Shown here: in pieces, positions 1 through 7,119 of the stretch | Layout: each line of letters begins with the position of its first letter | How positions within the stretch are numbered: the stretch's first letter is position 1 | IMG/VR virus record: IMGVR_UViG_3300031669_000044 | Span: 1 to 49,873 of that record | Origin: a virus | DNA: 49,873 bases | Direction: 5' to 3' (one strand) | The notes under the pieces: generated by a model | Seen by the model: the letters and a program-made list of their open reading frames with translations, nothing else | Told to the model about the DNA's origin: nothing | Database searches by the model: none | Translations under genes and position numbers: made by a program

Positions 1-2
1 AT

Positions 3-167
3 CCAGAAACCGGGGAGATAGTCCCGAAATATCGGTCGATCAACTGGCTGCTCAAGCGGTTGTTCATGTCGGAATTGAAAACCTGGAAGCGGCGCTGGCC
101 GTCGAAGGCCGACTTACACGCGACCGATTTGCGAATAATCGACCACAGGGAGGCCACCGATGAGTAA
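3..167 (+). CDS. C-terminal part of an unknown phage protein (cut by window edge)
   Basis: Frame 3 is open from the left edge to a TAA at 165-167 and gives 54 residues rich in Lys, Arg and Trp, ending in EATDE. Its stop overlaps the next start by 8 bases (ATGAGTAA). The next two junctions have the same 8-base design, which supports this frame over frame 2, which is also open. An internal ATG at 66 could instead start a 33-residue protein. No family recognised. Confidence 0.5.
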   Translation, partial: PETGEIVPKYRSINWLLKRLFMSELKTWKRRWPSKADLHATDLRIIDHREATDE

Positions 168-894
168 AACTTACTGGCACTTCGCTGCCATACAAGACGG
201 CAAACCGGTGATGCGTGATGGTACGATGATCGAACCGGGCAAAAGATACGAAGTCCCCAAAGCGGTCATATGTGAATCGGGGTTCCATGGGTCTGCGAGA
301 GCGATTGACGCGCTTCAATACGCTCCTGGGCCATGGGTGAGCAAACGGGATATTGACGAGGTAATCCGAGGAGACGACAAAGTTTGCGGTCCCGCGTGCG
401 TTCACACCGAGGGATTCGACGCAACGGAGATATTGCGCAAGTTCGCCCGGTTGTGCGCTCTGGATGTCATCGACCTGTGGGATTCTCCTGAAATCGTTGT
501 TCGGTATCTCAAAACGGGGGACGAATCGATCCGGATCGCAGCGAGGTATGCGGCAATGACTGCGGCGATAGCTGCAGCAAGGGCTGCGGAGATGTATACG
601 GAGATGTATGCGGCGACGGATGTGACAAGGTATGCGGCAAGGGCTGCAGCAACGGCTGCGGAGATGTATGCGGAGATGTATGTGGCGAGGGCTTCGGCGA
701 CGAATGCGGCAAGGGCTGCAGCAAGGTATGCGGCAACGGCTTCGGCGACGGATGCGGCAACGACTGCGGCAAGGGCTGCGGTAACGGCTGCGGAGATGTA
801 TGCGGTGTGGGATGCGGTGAGGGGCAAACAGAACCGCCGATTAACCATAATGCTCAACGCGGAACTGAAAATCGTGGAGGCCACCGATGAGTGA
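160..894 (+). CDS. DUF7666-like protein with Ala-rich repeat tail
   Basis: The protein has 244 residues. Residues 1 to about 125 form a compact domain with the layout of phage DUF7666-type proteins (YWHF near the start, DGT and PGKRYEV, then an FHGS segment). From about residue 125 to 230 it is a low-complexity alanine-rich tract with recurring AARYAA, ARAAA and AAEMYAEMY blocks, probably a long helix. The matching DNA carries repeated GCGGAGATGTATG and GCAAGGGCTGC units, so copy number could change by slippage without frameshift. It is coupled to both neighbours by 8-base overlaps. Function unknown; family assignment is from memory of the pattern. Confidence 0.75.
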   Translation: MSKTYWHFAAIQDGKPVMRDGTMIEPGKRYEVPKAVICESGFHGSARAIDALQYAPGPWVSKRDIDEVIRGDDKVCGPACVHTEGFDATEILRKFARLCALDVIDLWDSPEIVVRYLKTGDESIRIAARYAAMTAAIAAARAAEMYTEMYAATDVTRYAARAAATAAEMYAEMYVARASATNAARAAARYAATASATDAATTAARAAVTAAEMYAVWDAVRGKQNRRLTIMLNAELKIVEATDE

Positions 895-1240
895 GAACGA
901 ACGACTGAGAAAGATTATCGAACGAATAGAGAAGGCAGAAATGCCTCTGCTTGACATAGCTATAGCGTCATGCGACCCGATAGCTGAGCTTCACATGAGA
1001 ACAGAAGATGTTATCTCGCTTTGTAGAACAACTCTCGCCGCCAAGCCCGATGTGTGCGTGTGGTACACAAAAACTGACACGGAAGGTAACCCATACGGCC
1101 CGTGGATTACGTCCTGCGGTAACGAATGGGATCTACAAGGGCCGGAGGGAAATGGCCCATTTGAGTACCCAGATCAATACGGTTTCGAGTTCTGTCCGTT
1201 TACCGGTTGCGGGCGCAAGATCAAGGTGAAAAATGAGTGA
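887..1240 (+). CDS. Small four-Cys phage protein, paralog 1
   Basis: The protein has 117 residues. It starts MSENERLR and has a helical N-terminal half. The C-terminal half has Cys in a CVWY motif, a TSCG and a final CPFTGCG, which looks like a zinc ribbon. The next gene shares the start MSENERLR, the LAA..(D/E).CVWY core and a CPGCGHKI end, so the two are tandem paralogs. Start and stop overlap neighbours by 8 bases (ATGAGTGA). This Cys layout is common in small phage proteins of unknown role. Confidence 0.8.
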   Translation: MSENERLRKIIERIEKAEMPLLDIAIASCDPIAELHMRTEDVISLCRTTLAAKPDVCVWYTKTDTEGNPYGPWITSCGNEWDLQGPEGNGPFEYPDQYGFEFCPFTGCGRKIKVKNE

Positions 1241-1541
1241 GAACGAACGGCTGAGAGCAGTTCTTGACTGGTTGCTTGAGTATGCGCGGTTCGCTCTTGA
1301 GTATGGCGTGGTACGCGGGGGATGGCGTGTCGATATGGAGGTAATCAGAGAACTGTGCGCTGACGCCCTCGCCGCAATGCCGGAGACGTGCGTGTGGTAT
1401 AGTCGTAAGGACTACACATACACGAGATCATGTGATGGGAGGCATACCGCATTAATGCCGGGTAGTTATTTGGATGGTTCGGATTTTCAAACAGACGAGT
1501 TATGCCCCGGCTGCGGGCACAAGATCGAGGTAAAAGAATGA
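1233..1541 (+). CDS. Small four-Cys phage protein, paralog 2
   Basis: The protein has 102 residues and is the second copy of the tandem pair. It has the same MSENERLR start, a variable helical middle, a CVWY segment, a further Cys (RSCDG) and a terminal CPGCGHKIEVKE. The four Cys could bind one zinc ion. It lies between the paralog (8-base overlap) and the nuclease gene (4-base ATGA overlap), so it is translated with the recombination genes. Role unknown; a nucleic-acid or protein adaptor role would be a guess. Confidence 0.8.
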   Translation: MSENERLRAVLDWLLEYARFALEYGVVRGGWRVDMEVIRELCADALAAMPETCVWYSRKDYTYTRSCDGRHTALMPGSYLDGSDFQTDELCPGCGHKIEVKE

Positions 1542-2491
1542 GCGTTCAGCGCGAACCCCTGCCCTCCGCTGGTATACGAAGGAAGGGATCTCATACCGGA
1601 TTTCACTTTTTCAACCTGCATCAGAACTGCGCGAGAAAGTTCTTTATCATGCACATGGCAAGGATCGTTCCGGCATTTACCGCACCGCCGTTGATTTTTG
1701 GTGGGGCGTTTCATGAAGGCAAGGCCGTGTTTTACACTACCAAGAGCATGCGAAAAGCTCTTGCATACGTGCGGAAGGACATCGCTCTGCGTAGGAAGGA
1801 ATACGAATACGATGACGCTTACGAAGCCGCACTGTATCGGTGCCCGATCCTGCTCGAACACTGGATCGACAAGCACGGGGAAAGCGATCTTCGCGTGTAC
1901 AAGATCATTGCGGTAGAGCACGAGATCAGGATGAAAGTTCCTGGGACCGAAGGATTCATCGTAACAATGCGCCCTGATGCTGTGGTGCAGCACAAGAAGA
2001 GCGGCGAATACTATATTATGGAAACCAAAACAAGCTCGTTCTCCATATCACTCACCGCTGATGGAGTGTACCTTGGAGACCAGGCCACGCAGTATACATG
2101 GGGAGTGCAGGAAAAGATGAAGCTTCCGGTATCAGGAGTGATCCCTGATATAGCTTATTGGAACAAGAACTCCGTGAAGGAAGAAAACATTTCCTGCGTT
2201 CGGTCGGATATCGTTTATCGAACCAAGCATGATGTGGATGAGTACAAGCGCAGCGTGGCATTGATCCTGAACGAGATCGCACAGAAAGCTGCTGCATTCC
2301 GTACTGGCAAGTACGAGCCGACTGATCTGTTCCCACGGAACACCTACTACTGTAATGCCTATATGAAGCCCTGCGAGTTCGCGAACATCTGCCGAGGCGG
2401 TATCACGATGAAGGGCCGGGCGCCCGAAGGATTCAAACGAGAGGCTGGAAGAAGGCCGCTCATCACAGATTATGTGGAGGCTGAAGGATGA
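1538..2491 (+). CDS. Cas4/RecB-like PD-(D/E)XK exonuclease with predicted Fe-S cluster
   Basis: The protein has 317 residues. The start at 1538 overlaps the previous stop (ATGA) and is preferred to an in-frame ATG at 1502. The RecB-family nuclease motifs are in order: His59 in GGAFHEG, Asp147 in RPDA, Glu162-x-Lys164 in METK, and Gln182 in DQATQY. One Cys near the N-terminus (Cys31) and three at the C-terminus (Cys272, Cys279, Cys285) match the split four-Cys Fe-S site of Cas4 and AddB. Phage proteins of this type process DNA ends for recombination. Its near neighbours are a Sak4-like ATPase and an SSB-like protein, which fits that role. No CRISPR array or cas1/cas2 was seen. Confidence 0.9.
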   Translation: MSVQREPLPSAGIRRKGSHTGFHFFNLHQNCARKFFIMHMARIVPAFTAPPLIFGGAFHEGKAVFYTTKSMRKALAYVRKDIALRRKEYEYDDAYEAALYRCPILLEHWIDKHGESDLRVYKIIAVEHEIRMKVPGTEGFIVTMRPDAVVQHKKSGEYYIMETKTSSFSISLTADGVYLGDQATQYTWGVQEKMKLPVSGVIPDIAYWNKNSVKEENISCVRSDIVYRTKHDVDEYKRSVALILNEIAQKAAAFRTGKYEPTDLFPRNTYYCNAYMKPCEFANICRGGITMKGRAPEGFKREAGRRPLITDYVEAEG

Positions 2492-2712
2492 ACAAAGAGG
2501 AGTTTTCTTGGACACCGCCGTGGGAGTTTGCACCGTATTGGGCGGCATATGCCGGATTTGATCAGTATGGTCAGGCGTTCTGGTTTGAGGAAACGCCGAA
2601 GTTCAAGGACAACGAGCTACAGTTCAATCACGAGGGTGGGGTTTGCCGACTTGGTACGGTCCCTCCGAAGATGCGTTCGAACTATCGGGGCAGCATTATC
2701 AGCCGGGTATAA
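2488..2712 (+). CDS. Small aromatic-rich phage protein
   Basis: The protein has 74 residues and opens with an ATGA overlap with the nuclease gene. The first 40 residues are rich in Trp, Tyr, Phe and Pro (SWTPPWEFAPYWAAYAG), then FDQYG and WFEETP. Small phage proteins with this PPW-YWA-DQYG-WFEE pattern are common next to recombination genes, but no function is known to me. It sits between the nuclease and the ATPase. Confidence 0.75.
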   Translation: MNKEEFSWTPPWEFAPYWAAYAGFDQYGQAFWFEETPKFKDNELQFNHEGGVCRLGTVPPKMRSNYRGSIISRV

Positions 2713-2723
2713 AGGAGAAAACT

Positions 2724-3548
2724 ATGTCAGATAGAAGAAGACGACGACTTGAAACAGCCAAAAGCGCGCCAGCAAAAGCGAAGGAAACTTCTTCGGTAGT
2801 TTCCTTTACCGACGACGAAGGGGCGAACTTCGTGCACATCTGCCTGAGTGGAAAACCCAAAACAGGCAAAACCACATTCATGGGTAGTGCACCGAACCCA
2901 TTTGTCATCAATACAGACAAGGGCCTGACCACCCTGAACGATCTTCATGTTCCATACATCACGATTGAGCGAGTTACGAAGGAGGATAACGATGCAACCG
3001 AAACCGCCTTTTTGAAGGTCAGAAGCATCATCATGCAGTTCAAGCGCGGGATAGGGCCGGTGGTTGATGCGCTGAACAAGGCCAAGTACGAGCCGAAAAC
3101 TCTTTGCATCGATAGCGGTAGCGCGCTCTCGGACCTGTTCGAAGTAGATGTGGTGCTTTTTCCTCCTGATGAAAAGGATCGCGAGGACACTCTGCAGATC
3201 CAGGACTACAACACGATTCAGCGCCGCATGTTTCAGATCCTCGATCTTGCCCGAGAGCTTCCGATGAACCTGATTGTTTCCTTCGGGCTTGATGTACTGC
3301 AGGACGACATGAATAGGATCATCGAGAACCCTTCAGCGACTGGCAACAAGCTTGGTCCGAAGATCCCGCACTTCTTCGATGAGGTGTATGTGACTTCCTT
3401 CGATAAGGAAGAAGAAAAGTTCATTATTTCTCCTTCACAAACTCGGAGGTTCACTCACGCGGGTTCCCGGTTCCATGTACCGTTCGATGACTATCCGAAC
3501 GCAACCTGGAAAACGTTCGAGAAGTGGTACAAGCGAGGTAAGAAATGA
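2724..3548 (+). CDS. Sak4-like RecA-fold ATPase (AAA_24 type)
   Basis: The protein has 274 residues from an ATG at 2724 with an AAAGGAG ribosome site 6 bases upstream; upstream in-frame starts lack such a site. Walker A is GKPKTGKT at residues 43-50. Walker B is the hydrophobic run ending in CIDS (Asp130). A single RecA-like ATPase domain preceded by a basic N-terminus is typical of the Sak4 family, which assists single-strand annealing recombination with an SSB partner. The neighbours (exonuclease upstream, SSB-like protein downstream) match that set. The final ATG/TGA overlaps the next gene by 4 bases. Confidence 0.88.
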   Translation: MSDRRRRRLETAKSAPAKAKETSSVVSFTDDEGANFVHICLSGKPKTGKTTFMGSAPNPFVINTDKGLTTLNDLHVPYITIERVTKEDNDATETAFLKVRSIIMQFKRGIGPVVDALNKAKYEPKTLCIDSGSALSDLFEVDVVLFPPDEKDREDTLQIQDYNTIQRRMFQILDLARELPMNLIVSFGLDVLQDDMNRIIENPSATGNKLGPKIPHFFDEVYVTSFDKEEEKFIISPSQTRRFTHAGSRFHVPFDDYPNATWKTFEKWYKRGKK

Positions 3549-3790
3549 TCAGTGTTCAGTTCGAAGGAGATTGGAACGACTTCTCAGCAAAGACCGCACT
3601 CGTTACCTTGGGAGGTCGTTGGGTCTGCGACGCAAGGATGATATTTGCAGCAGCGATGAAGAAGCAGAATGACGGTTGGGCAGTTACCATCCATACCGAC
3701 TATGGTCAAATGATCGTAGTCCGACGAGAAAAAAAGGCCGCTATGCGCATCTTCAAAATATTGCGCCGGGCGATAGGGTACTACAAATGA
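3545..3790 (+). CDS. Small basic phage protein, unknown
   Basis: The protein has 81 residues and starts at an ATGA overlap with the ATPase gene. It has an N-terminal beta-like stretch (ISVQFEGDW) and a basic C-terminal helix (RREKKAAMRIFKILRRAIGYYK). The basic tail could bind nucleic acid. It is overlapped in turn by the next gene. No family recognised. Confidence 0.75.
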   Translation: MISVQFEGDWNDFSAKTALVTLGGRWVCDARMIFAAAMKKQNDGWAVTIHTDYGQMIVVRREKKAAMRIFKILRRAIGYYK

Positions 3791-4026
3791 AATGCCCAGT
3801 TTGCATGACTCCGATGATTGCAGCGACTGAGGTGGAAAACCCCACCTGTGATTCCTGCCTCACCGTGCGAAGAGGAAAGCGCACAGGCGATCATGTGTGC
3901 CCCAAGTGTGACTACTACTTGTGCAGTGCATGTGCGAACATCCGCGATGAGCTGTCCGAAGAGGAAACCGATACCGATGATTCGATGTTTCCTGAAGACT
4001 TCTTTGATGAGGAGGTAGAAGAGTAA
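3787..4026 (+). CDS. Zinc-ribbon protein with acidic tail
   Basis: The protein has 79 residues and starts at an ATGA overlap. Cys pairs CPVC (residues 3-6), CDSC, CPKC and the C..C of LCSAC suggest two zinc sites in a RING- or ribbon-like arrangement. The last 30 residues are almost all Glu, Asp and Ser. The downstream gene starts in TAATG, sharing one base with this stop. Such proteins often act as adaptors; the role here is unknown. Confidence 0.8.
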   Translation: MKCPVCMTPMIAATEVENPTCDSCLTVRRGKRTGDHVCPKCDYYLCSACANIRDELSEEETDTDDSMFPEDFFDEEVEE

Positions 4027-4217
4027 TGCCGCAAGGACGTGCGGTTTTACGCGGAGAGTTCGGTGATGATGCGACGGCGTGGAACTTTCTTAAAGCGCTC
4101 GGCTTCACCGAATATCGATTTATCATCAGGGTGCCCGTTGGACGTACCTTAACCAAGAAAGAAAACGATGCCATCGAGTTCCTTGTAACTGAGTACGATT
4201 GGGAGGTAGAATGGTAG
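4026..4217 (+). CDS. Small phage protein, unknown
   Basis: The protein has 63 residues. Its ATG shares one base with the previous stop (TAATG), and its 3' end overlaps the peptidase gene by 7 bases. It is a mixed alpha/beta sequence with a likely strand RFIIRVPVG and an acidic C-terminus ending in WEVEW. No family recognised. Tight coupling on both sides is the main support. Confidence 0.7.
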   Translation: MPQGRAVLRGEFGDDATAWNFLKALGFTEYRFIIRVPVGRTLTKKENDAIEFLVTEYDWEVEW

Positions 4218-4927
4218 AAAGCGAAAATCTGATCACGTATAGCTTTTCAGCCGACAGCGATTACCACACGCAGCGCAACAACGTGTACATTCCGTTTGCT
4301 TCATGCGGAAGAACATCCATGGTTATGGCGCTTGTTCAGGCTGGATGGGGAGAGGACTTCCTGAAGGTGATGGAAGCAAACCATTTCGACGGGCAGGAAG
4401 AGGATTATCTCTACGAAGTGCTCCACACCGACGCCGCGAAGGATCATTTCAAAACCCTTCTTCAGGCTGGCCTCATCGATTCGTGGGCGCTCATGTACAG
4501 CTACGATGAGATCCATCTGATGCTCGATTGGGCGGTAAACGAGGTGCTTGGAAAAAGCGTTTCCCGGTTCAATCCGAATAGCTCGGATCAACAGGTAGTT
4601 ACCGCGTTATTCAACGGTACAGGGGTGGGGCTTGCCGGGCAGTTCAAGAACGCATCTGGAGAGACTCTCGAACACATCGTATCAGTAGGTGGAGCGGTAC
4701 TCACCGAGGCTCCATTCGAACTTTCCGGAGGAGGCCGGATGGTACAGGTACGGACGATTAAAAACTGGCTTATCGATGATCCGTATGGTAATCCATGGAC
4801 AGGCTACAGCGACATCCATGGAAACAACGTACCGTTCACCCCCGAGCAGTTTACTTCTTCGTTCATCAACCGTACGAATAGTCCGTATCTTTGGGCGCAC
4901 TTCATCAGACCAAAAGTACTCGTATGA
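4211..4927 (+). CDS. C39-like (papain-fold) cysteine peptidase
   Basis: The protein has 238 residues. The ATG at 4211 has GGGAGGT just upstream. Motifs fit the Peptidase_C39_2 group: an oxyanion-hole Gln21 ahead of the catalytic Cys32 in SCGRTSMVM, a His155 in EHIVSVGG, and Asp189/Asp190 in LIDDPYGNPW. There is no signal peptide or cell-wall-binding repeat. In phages such a fold could cleave peptidoglycan peptides or process a protein; the sequence does not decide. It is followed at once by a 46-residue membrane protein, a pairing that resembles lysin and holin. No other cell-wall hydrolase was recognised in the window. Confidence 0.75.
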   Translation: MVESENLITYSFSADSDYHTQRNNVYIPFASCGRTSMVMALVQAGWGEDFLKVMEANHFDGQEEDYLYEVLHTDAAKDHFKTLLQAGLIDSWALMYSYDEIHLMLDWAVNEVLGKSVSRFNPNSSDQQVVTALFNGTGVGLAGQFKNASGETLEHIVSVGGAVLTEAPFELSGGGRMVQVRTIKNWLIDDPYGNPWTGYSDIHGNNVPFTPEQFTSSFINRTNSPYLWAHFIRPKVLV

Positions 4928-5064
4928 ACGACACGATTATTCTTGGAGTGTTTATCGTAATCGGCGTGCTGGTATTTGTCCGGGTGCTGATTCCGATTCT
5001 ATTCTACACCATAAGCCTTCTCATGATCGTTTTTGCATCTTTGTCCAAGCGCAAGCGCAAATAG
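4924..5064 (+). CDS. Tiny membrane protein (46 aa), holin-like candidate
   Basis: An ATGA overlap with the peptidase gene opens a 46-codon frame ending in TAG at 5062. Residues 4 to about 40 are strongly hydrophobic with one Arg (FVRVLIP), giving one long or two short membrane segments. The tail is SKRKRK, a cytoplasmic positive cluster. Size, charge and position after a predicted peptidase suit a small holin or pinholin, but this is inference. Confidence 0.65.
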   Translation: MNDTIILGVFIVIGVLVFVRVLIPILFYTISLLMIVFASLSKRKRK

Positions 5065-5077
5065 TTCTGGTTTCAAA

Positions 5078-5094
5078 CAGGGTCGTTGACCCTG
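5078..5094 (+). promoter_or_regulatory. Leader hairpin with GTT loop before the SSB-like gene
   Basis: A perfect 7-bp stem with a three-base loop, CAGGGTC-GTT-GACCCTG, lies between the stop of the membrane-protein gene and the AGGAGG ribosome site of the next gene. There is no T-tract after it, so it is not a classic terminator. Hairpins with the same C-GTT-G top occur at 28820, 42807 and 43762. A role in RNA processing or stability is possible. Confidence 0.6.
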
Positions 5095-5124
5095 GGATAA
5101 TGTTTCTTTCAGGAGGCCATATAT

Positions 5125-5667
5125 ATGGCAAGGTCAAAAGCAAAGGTAGAGGATTCCGAGGGCGCAGCAGACATCACCACGATCAAGGCACCAGGCTTCT
5201 TCGCAAGCAAGGGCGCGCCGACTCGAACCGTAGTACCCGATGGTGGATACGTCTTTTCGATCAAGAGCGTGAAGGCGAGTCGCAGCAAGAACGATGATGG
5301 CTCGAACATTTCAGTTGCATTTGAGGTCATCGATGTGAAAGAGGACCGAAACGCAAATCAGATCGGCTCCCTCGTGTACGAGAACCTGTATTTCATGGAC
5401 TCGGATCACAAGGACTACGAGAAGAAGCTTTCGAATGGCGGCTACCAGCGGGACATCTCAATCAACAACGCGAGGGCCATTGTGAATGCAACAAAGATCA
5501 AGGTCAAGGAAGAGGACGACGAGAACATCCTGAAGGTCATACAGAAAACCGTTGGCAAAACGCTCTGTGCTACTGCGAAGAAGGTCGAGGACAAGCAGTC
5601 GGATTCCGGATTCGTCAATCGGTTTTCCCGGTGGTCCGAGGACAAGGACGCGGATAAGGATGCGTAA
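5125..5667 (+). CDS. SSB-like DNA-binding protein (DUF669/DUF2815-like)
   Basis: The protein has 180 residues with a strong AGGAGG site upstream. It has an OB-fold-like core: DGGYVFSIKSVKAS, then NISVAFEVIDVKEDR and LVYENLYFMDSD. The C-terminus is charged and acidic (SEDKDADKDA), as in SSB proteins that recruit partners through an acidic tail. Position with a Sak4-like ATPase, exonuclease and polymerase supports a single-strand DNA binding role. The exact Pfam family is uncertain. The hairpin leader at 5078 suggests special control of expression. Confidence 0.7.
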   Translation: MARSKAKVEDSEGAADITTIKAPGFFASKGAPTRTVVPDGGYVFSIKSVKASRSKNDDGSNISVAFEVIDVKEDRNANQIGSLVYENLYFMDSDHKDYEKKLSNGGYQRDISINNARAIVNATKIKVKEEDDENILKVIQKTVGKTLCATAKKVEDKQSDSGFVNRFSRWSEDKDADKDA

Positions 5668-6204
5668 ATGAAACTCAACGGCATTTTCTACCGGCCTTTG
5701 GTCGGTGGTCCGCAGCATGGCCTGTACGCCGTTGTGATCGAGTTGGGGGGAGCAGATGCTCCCTCCTTCTCCCTTACTGAAGTGGTGAACAAAGTCCATG
5801 AAGCGCAGACGAGTATCTGCGTTATCCAGGATCACGAGAACGAGAACGACGACGCTGAACTGGAAGAGCTTGTCACTGTACTGCTTGGCTCGATGATCCT
5901 TGCCGGAGACATCTATGGATATGCCCATCCGCGATGGGTTTCCAAGGTGCCCTATCTGATTACGCACATTACCGATGAGCCGTGGATGATGTTTCGATCC
6001 GATGAGATCCACTACCATCCGACTGATCCGGAAGTGTTGCATGTACCTGCGCTCGGCAAGGTAAACGAAGGCGGGGCCGCTAAAGTGCTCGTCCTTTCCA
6101 AGCGCCTTGATCCCCGGCAGGTATTCACCTTTCTTTCCCGTGTTACTCGTCCATGGCTTATCGTCACGCCCTCGCCTGTGGAGTACGTGATCAAGATGTT
6201 ATAG
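5668..6204 (+). CDS. Unknown phage protein (178 aa)
   Basis: The ATG directly follows the previous TAA, so the two are probably coupled. The sequence is globular with alternating strands and helices; it has a His/Asp/Glu-rich middle (SDEIHYHPTDPE) and ends in a basic helix. No catalytic signature was recognised. It lies between the SSB-like gene and a run of membrane-associated small genes. Confidence 0.75.
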   Translation: MKLNGIFYRPLVGGPQHGLYAVVIELGGADAPSFSLTEVVNKVHEAQTSICVIQDHENENDDAELEELVTVLLGSMILAGDIYGYAHPRWVSKVPYLITHITDEPWMMFRSDEIHYHPTDPEVLHVPALGKVNEGGAAKVLVLSKRLDPRQVFTFLSRVTRPWLIVTPSPVEYVIKML

Positions 6205-6212
6205 GAGGATCT

Positions 6213-6440
6213 ATGGCAACAAAAACTGATCTGTCGCATGAGTACGCGATCGCCGAGGAACTGTGCAAGGAAGTGGCTAAGATGCTTCATGTACCGTTCA
6301 GCGACGTGGTTTCTGTCAAGAACCTGGTGGAAACGCGAAAGCGCGAGCTGAAGAAGAATACCATACTTAAGCGTCTGTCCGAGCTTATCGACCACATCGC
6401 CAAAACTGAGATGGAGGAAGAAGATGCTGAACTTCTTTAA
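6213..6440 (+). CDS. Small helical protein, unknown
   Basis: The protein has 75 residues with an ATAGGAGG ribosome site ahead of the ATG. Charged and helical throughout, it probably forms a coiled coil (KRELKKNTILKRLSELIDHI). Its 3' end overlaps the next gene by 17 bases. No function recognised. Confidence 0.75.
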   Translation: MATKTDLSHEYAIAEELCKEVAKMLHVPFSDVVSVKNLVETRKRELKKNTILKRLSELIDHIAKTEMEEEDAELL

Positions 6441-6705
6441 GAAGGCGTGGGCCGTGATCCTCACCGCCATCGGTCTTGTCGCGTTTGTGATCTGGTACAT
6501 TCGCTCGGGCAAGCAGACTCAAGCGGATGCAATCAAGCAGGTCGCCGCAGAAAAGCAGCTTTCGGAAGCCTACGTGAAGAAGCTTACCGACTCAGGTTAT
6601 GCGCTCGCTGATAAGGTTCAAAAAAAGCAGCAGGAAATCATCGCGGCCAAACAGGAAGAAGTTCTTGCCAGATTTCACGCGGCATTCGGAGGGAAGAAAT
6701 CATGA
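6424..6705 (+). CDS. Membrane protein with one TM segment and coiled coil
   Basis: The protein has 93 residues. One membrane segment (about residues 8-27, VILTAIGLVAFVIWYI) is followed by a Lys/Glu/Ala-rich helical region with a Gln/Lys repeat (KVQKKQQEIIAAKQEE). The layout resembles an inner-membrane spanin (Rz-like) or a phage membrane anchor. It overlaps genes on both sides (17 and 4 bases). The spanin idea is inference only; the next gene starts with a possible signal peptide. Confidence 0.7.
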   Translation: MLNFFKKAWAVILTAIGLVAFVIWYIRSGKQTQADAIKQVAAEKQLSEAYVKKLTDSGYALADKVQKKQQEIIAAKQEEVLARFHAAFGGKKS

Positions 6706-7112
6706 AGAAGCTTTTGTTCGCTATCATTCTACTTGTCGTTATCGGTACCGCGGCTACATATGCGATCGAAGATGCGAGTTCACTGAGCGTACCAGCTCCT
6801 CCAGCACTCGTCCCTCCGGCTGATCAGCCTGGTGATGAACGGATCATCACTGCATCCGATCATGTGACCTATGGAGAACTTCGCCGTGCAATATGGGCCA
6901 ACGCGATGCTCGGCCTTTATTCTACCTACGCGACAACGGTGTACAATGTTGCGATCGGGCAGGCTGAGCAGGCCAAGCGCCTTGTAACTATGAACATGGA
7001 TCTATCCACACGGCTTGCTGCCGCAGAACGTTCAGCCGACACCCGGGGTAAAGTCGCATTGGGCGCAGGAGCTACCGCGCTCCTCTTCATCATCCTGTTT
7101 GCAATAAAGTGA
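6702..7112 (+). CDS. Predicted exported or membrane protein with N- and C-terminal hydrophobic segments
   Basis: The protein has 136 residues. It opens with a signal-peptide-like stretch (MKKLLFAIILLVVIG, then AATYA), followed by a Pro-rich linker, a helical middle and a C-terminal membrane segment (ALGAGATALLFIILFAI). It starts at an ATGA overlap with the coiled-coil membrane protein. The pair could act in lysis or membrane remodelling during infection. There is no lipobox Cys, so a classical outer-membrane o-spanin is not supported. Confidence 0.7.
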   Translation: MKKLLFAIILLVVIGTAATYAIEDASSLSVPAPPALVPPADQPGDERIITASDHVTYGELRRAIWANAMLGLYSTYATTVYNVAIGQAEQAKRLVTMNMDLSTRLAAAERSADTRGKVALGAGATALLFIILFAIK

Positions 7113-7119
7113 GGCCCGG

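Noticed and set aside
402-884. Long minus-strand frames opposite the alanine-rich gene
   Set aside because: They stay open only because the codon repeat avoids stops on the opposite strand; composition is low-complexity and there is no ribosome site or operon context.
1538-2491. Cas4-like gene as part of a CRISPR system
   Set aside because: No cas1, cas2 or array; the neighbours are recombination and replication genes.
5078-5094. Hairpin as an intrinsic terminator
   Set aside because: No T-run follows and a strongly coupled gene order continues downstream.
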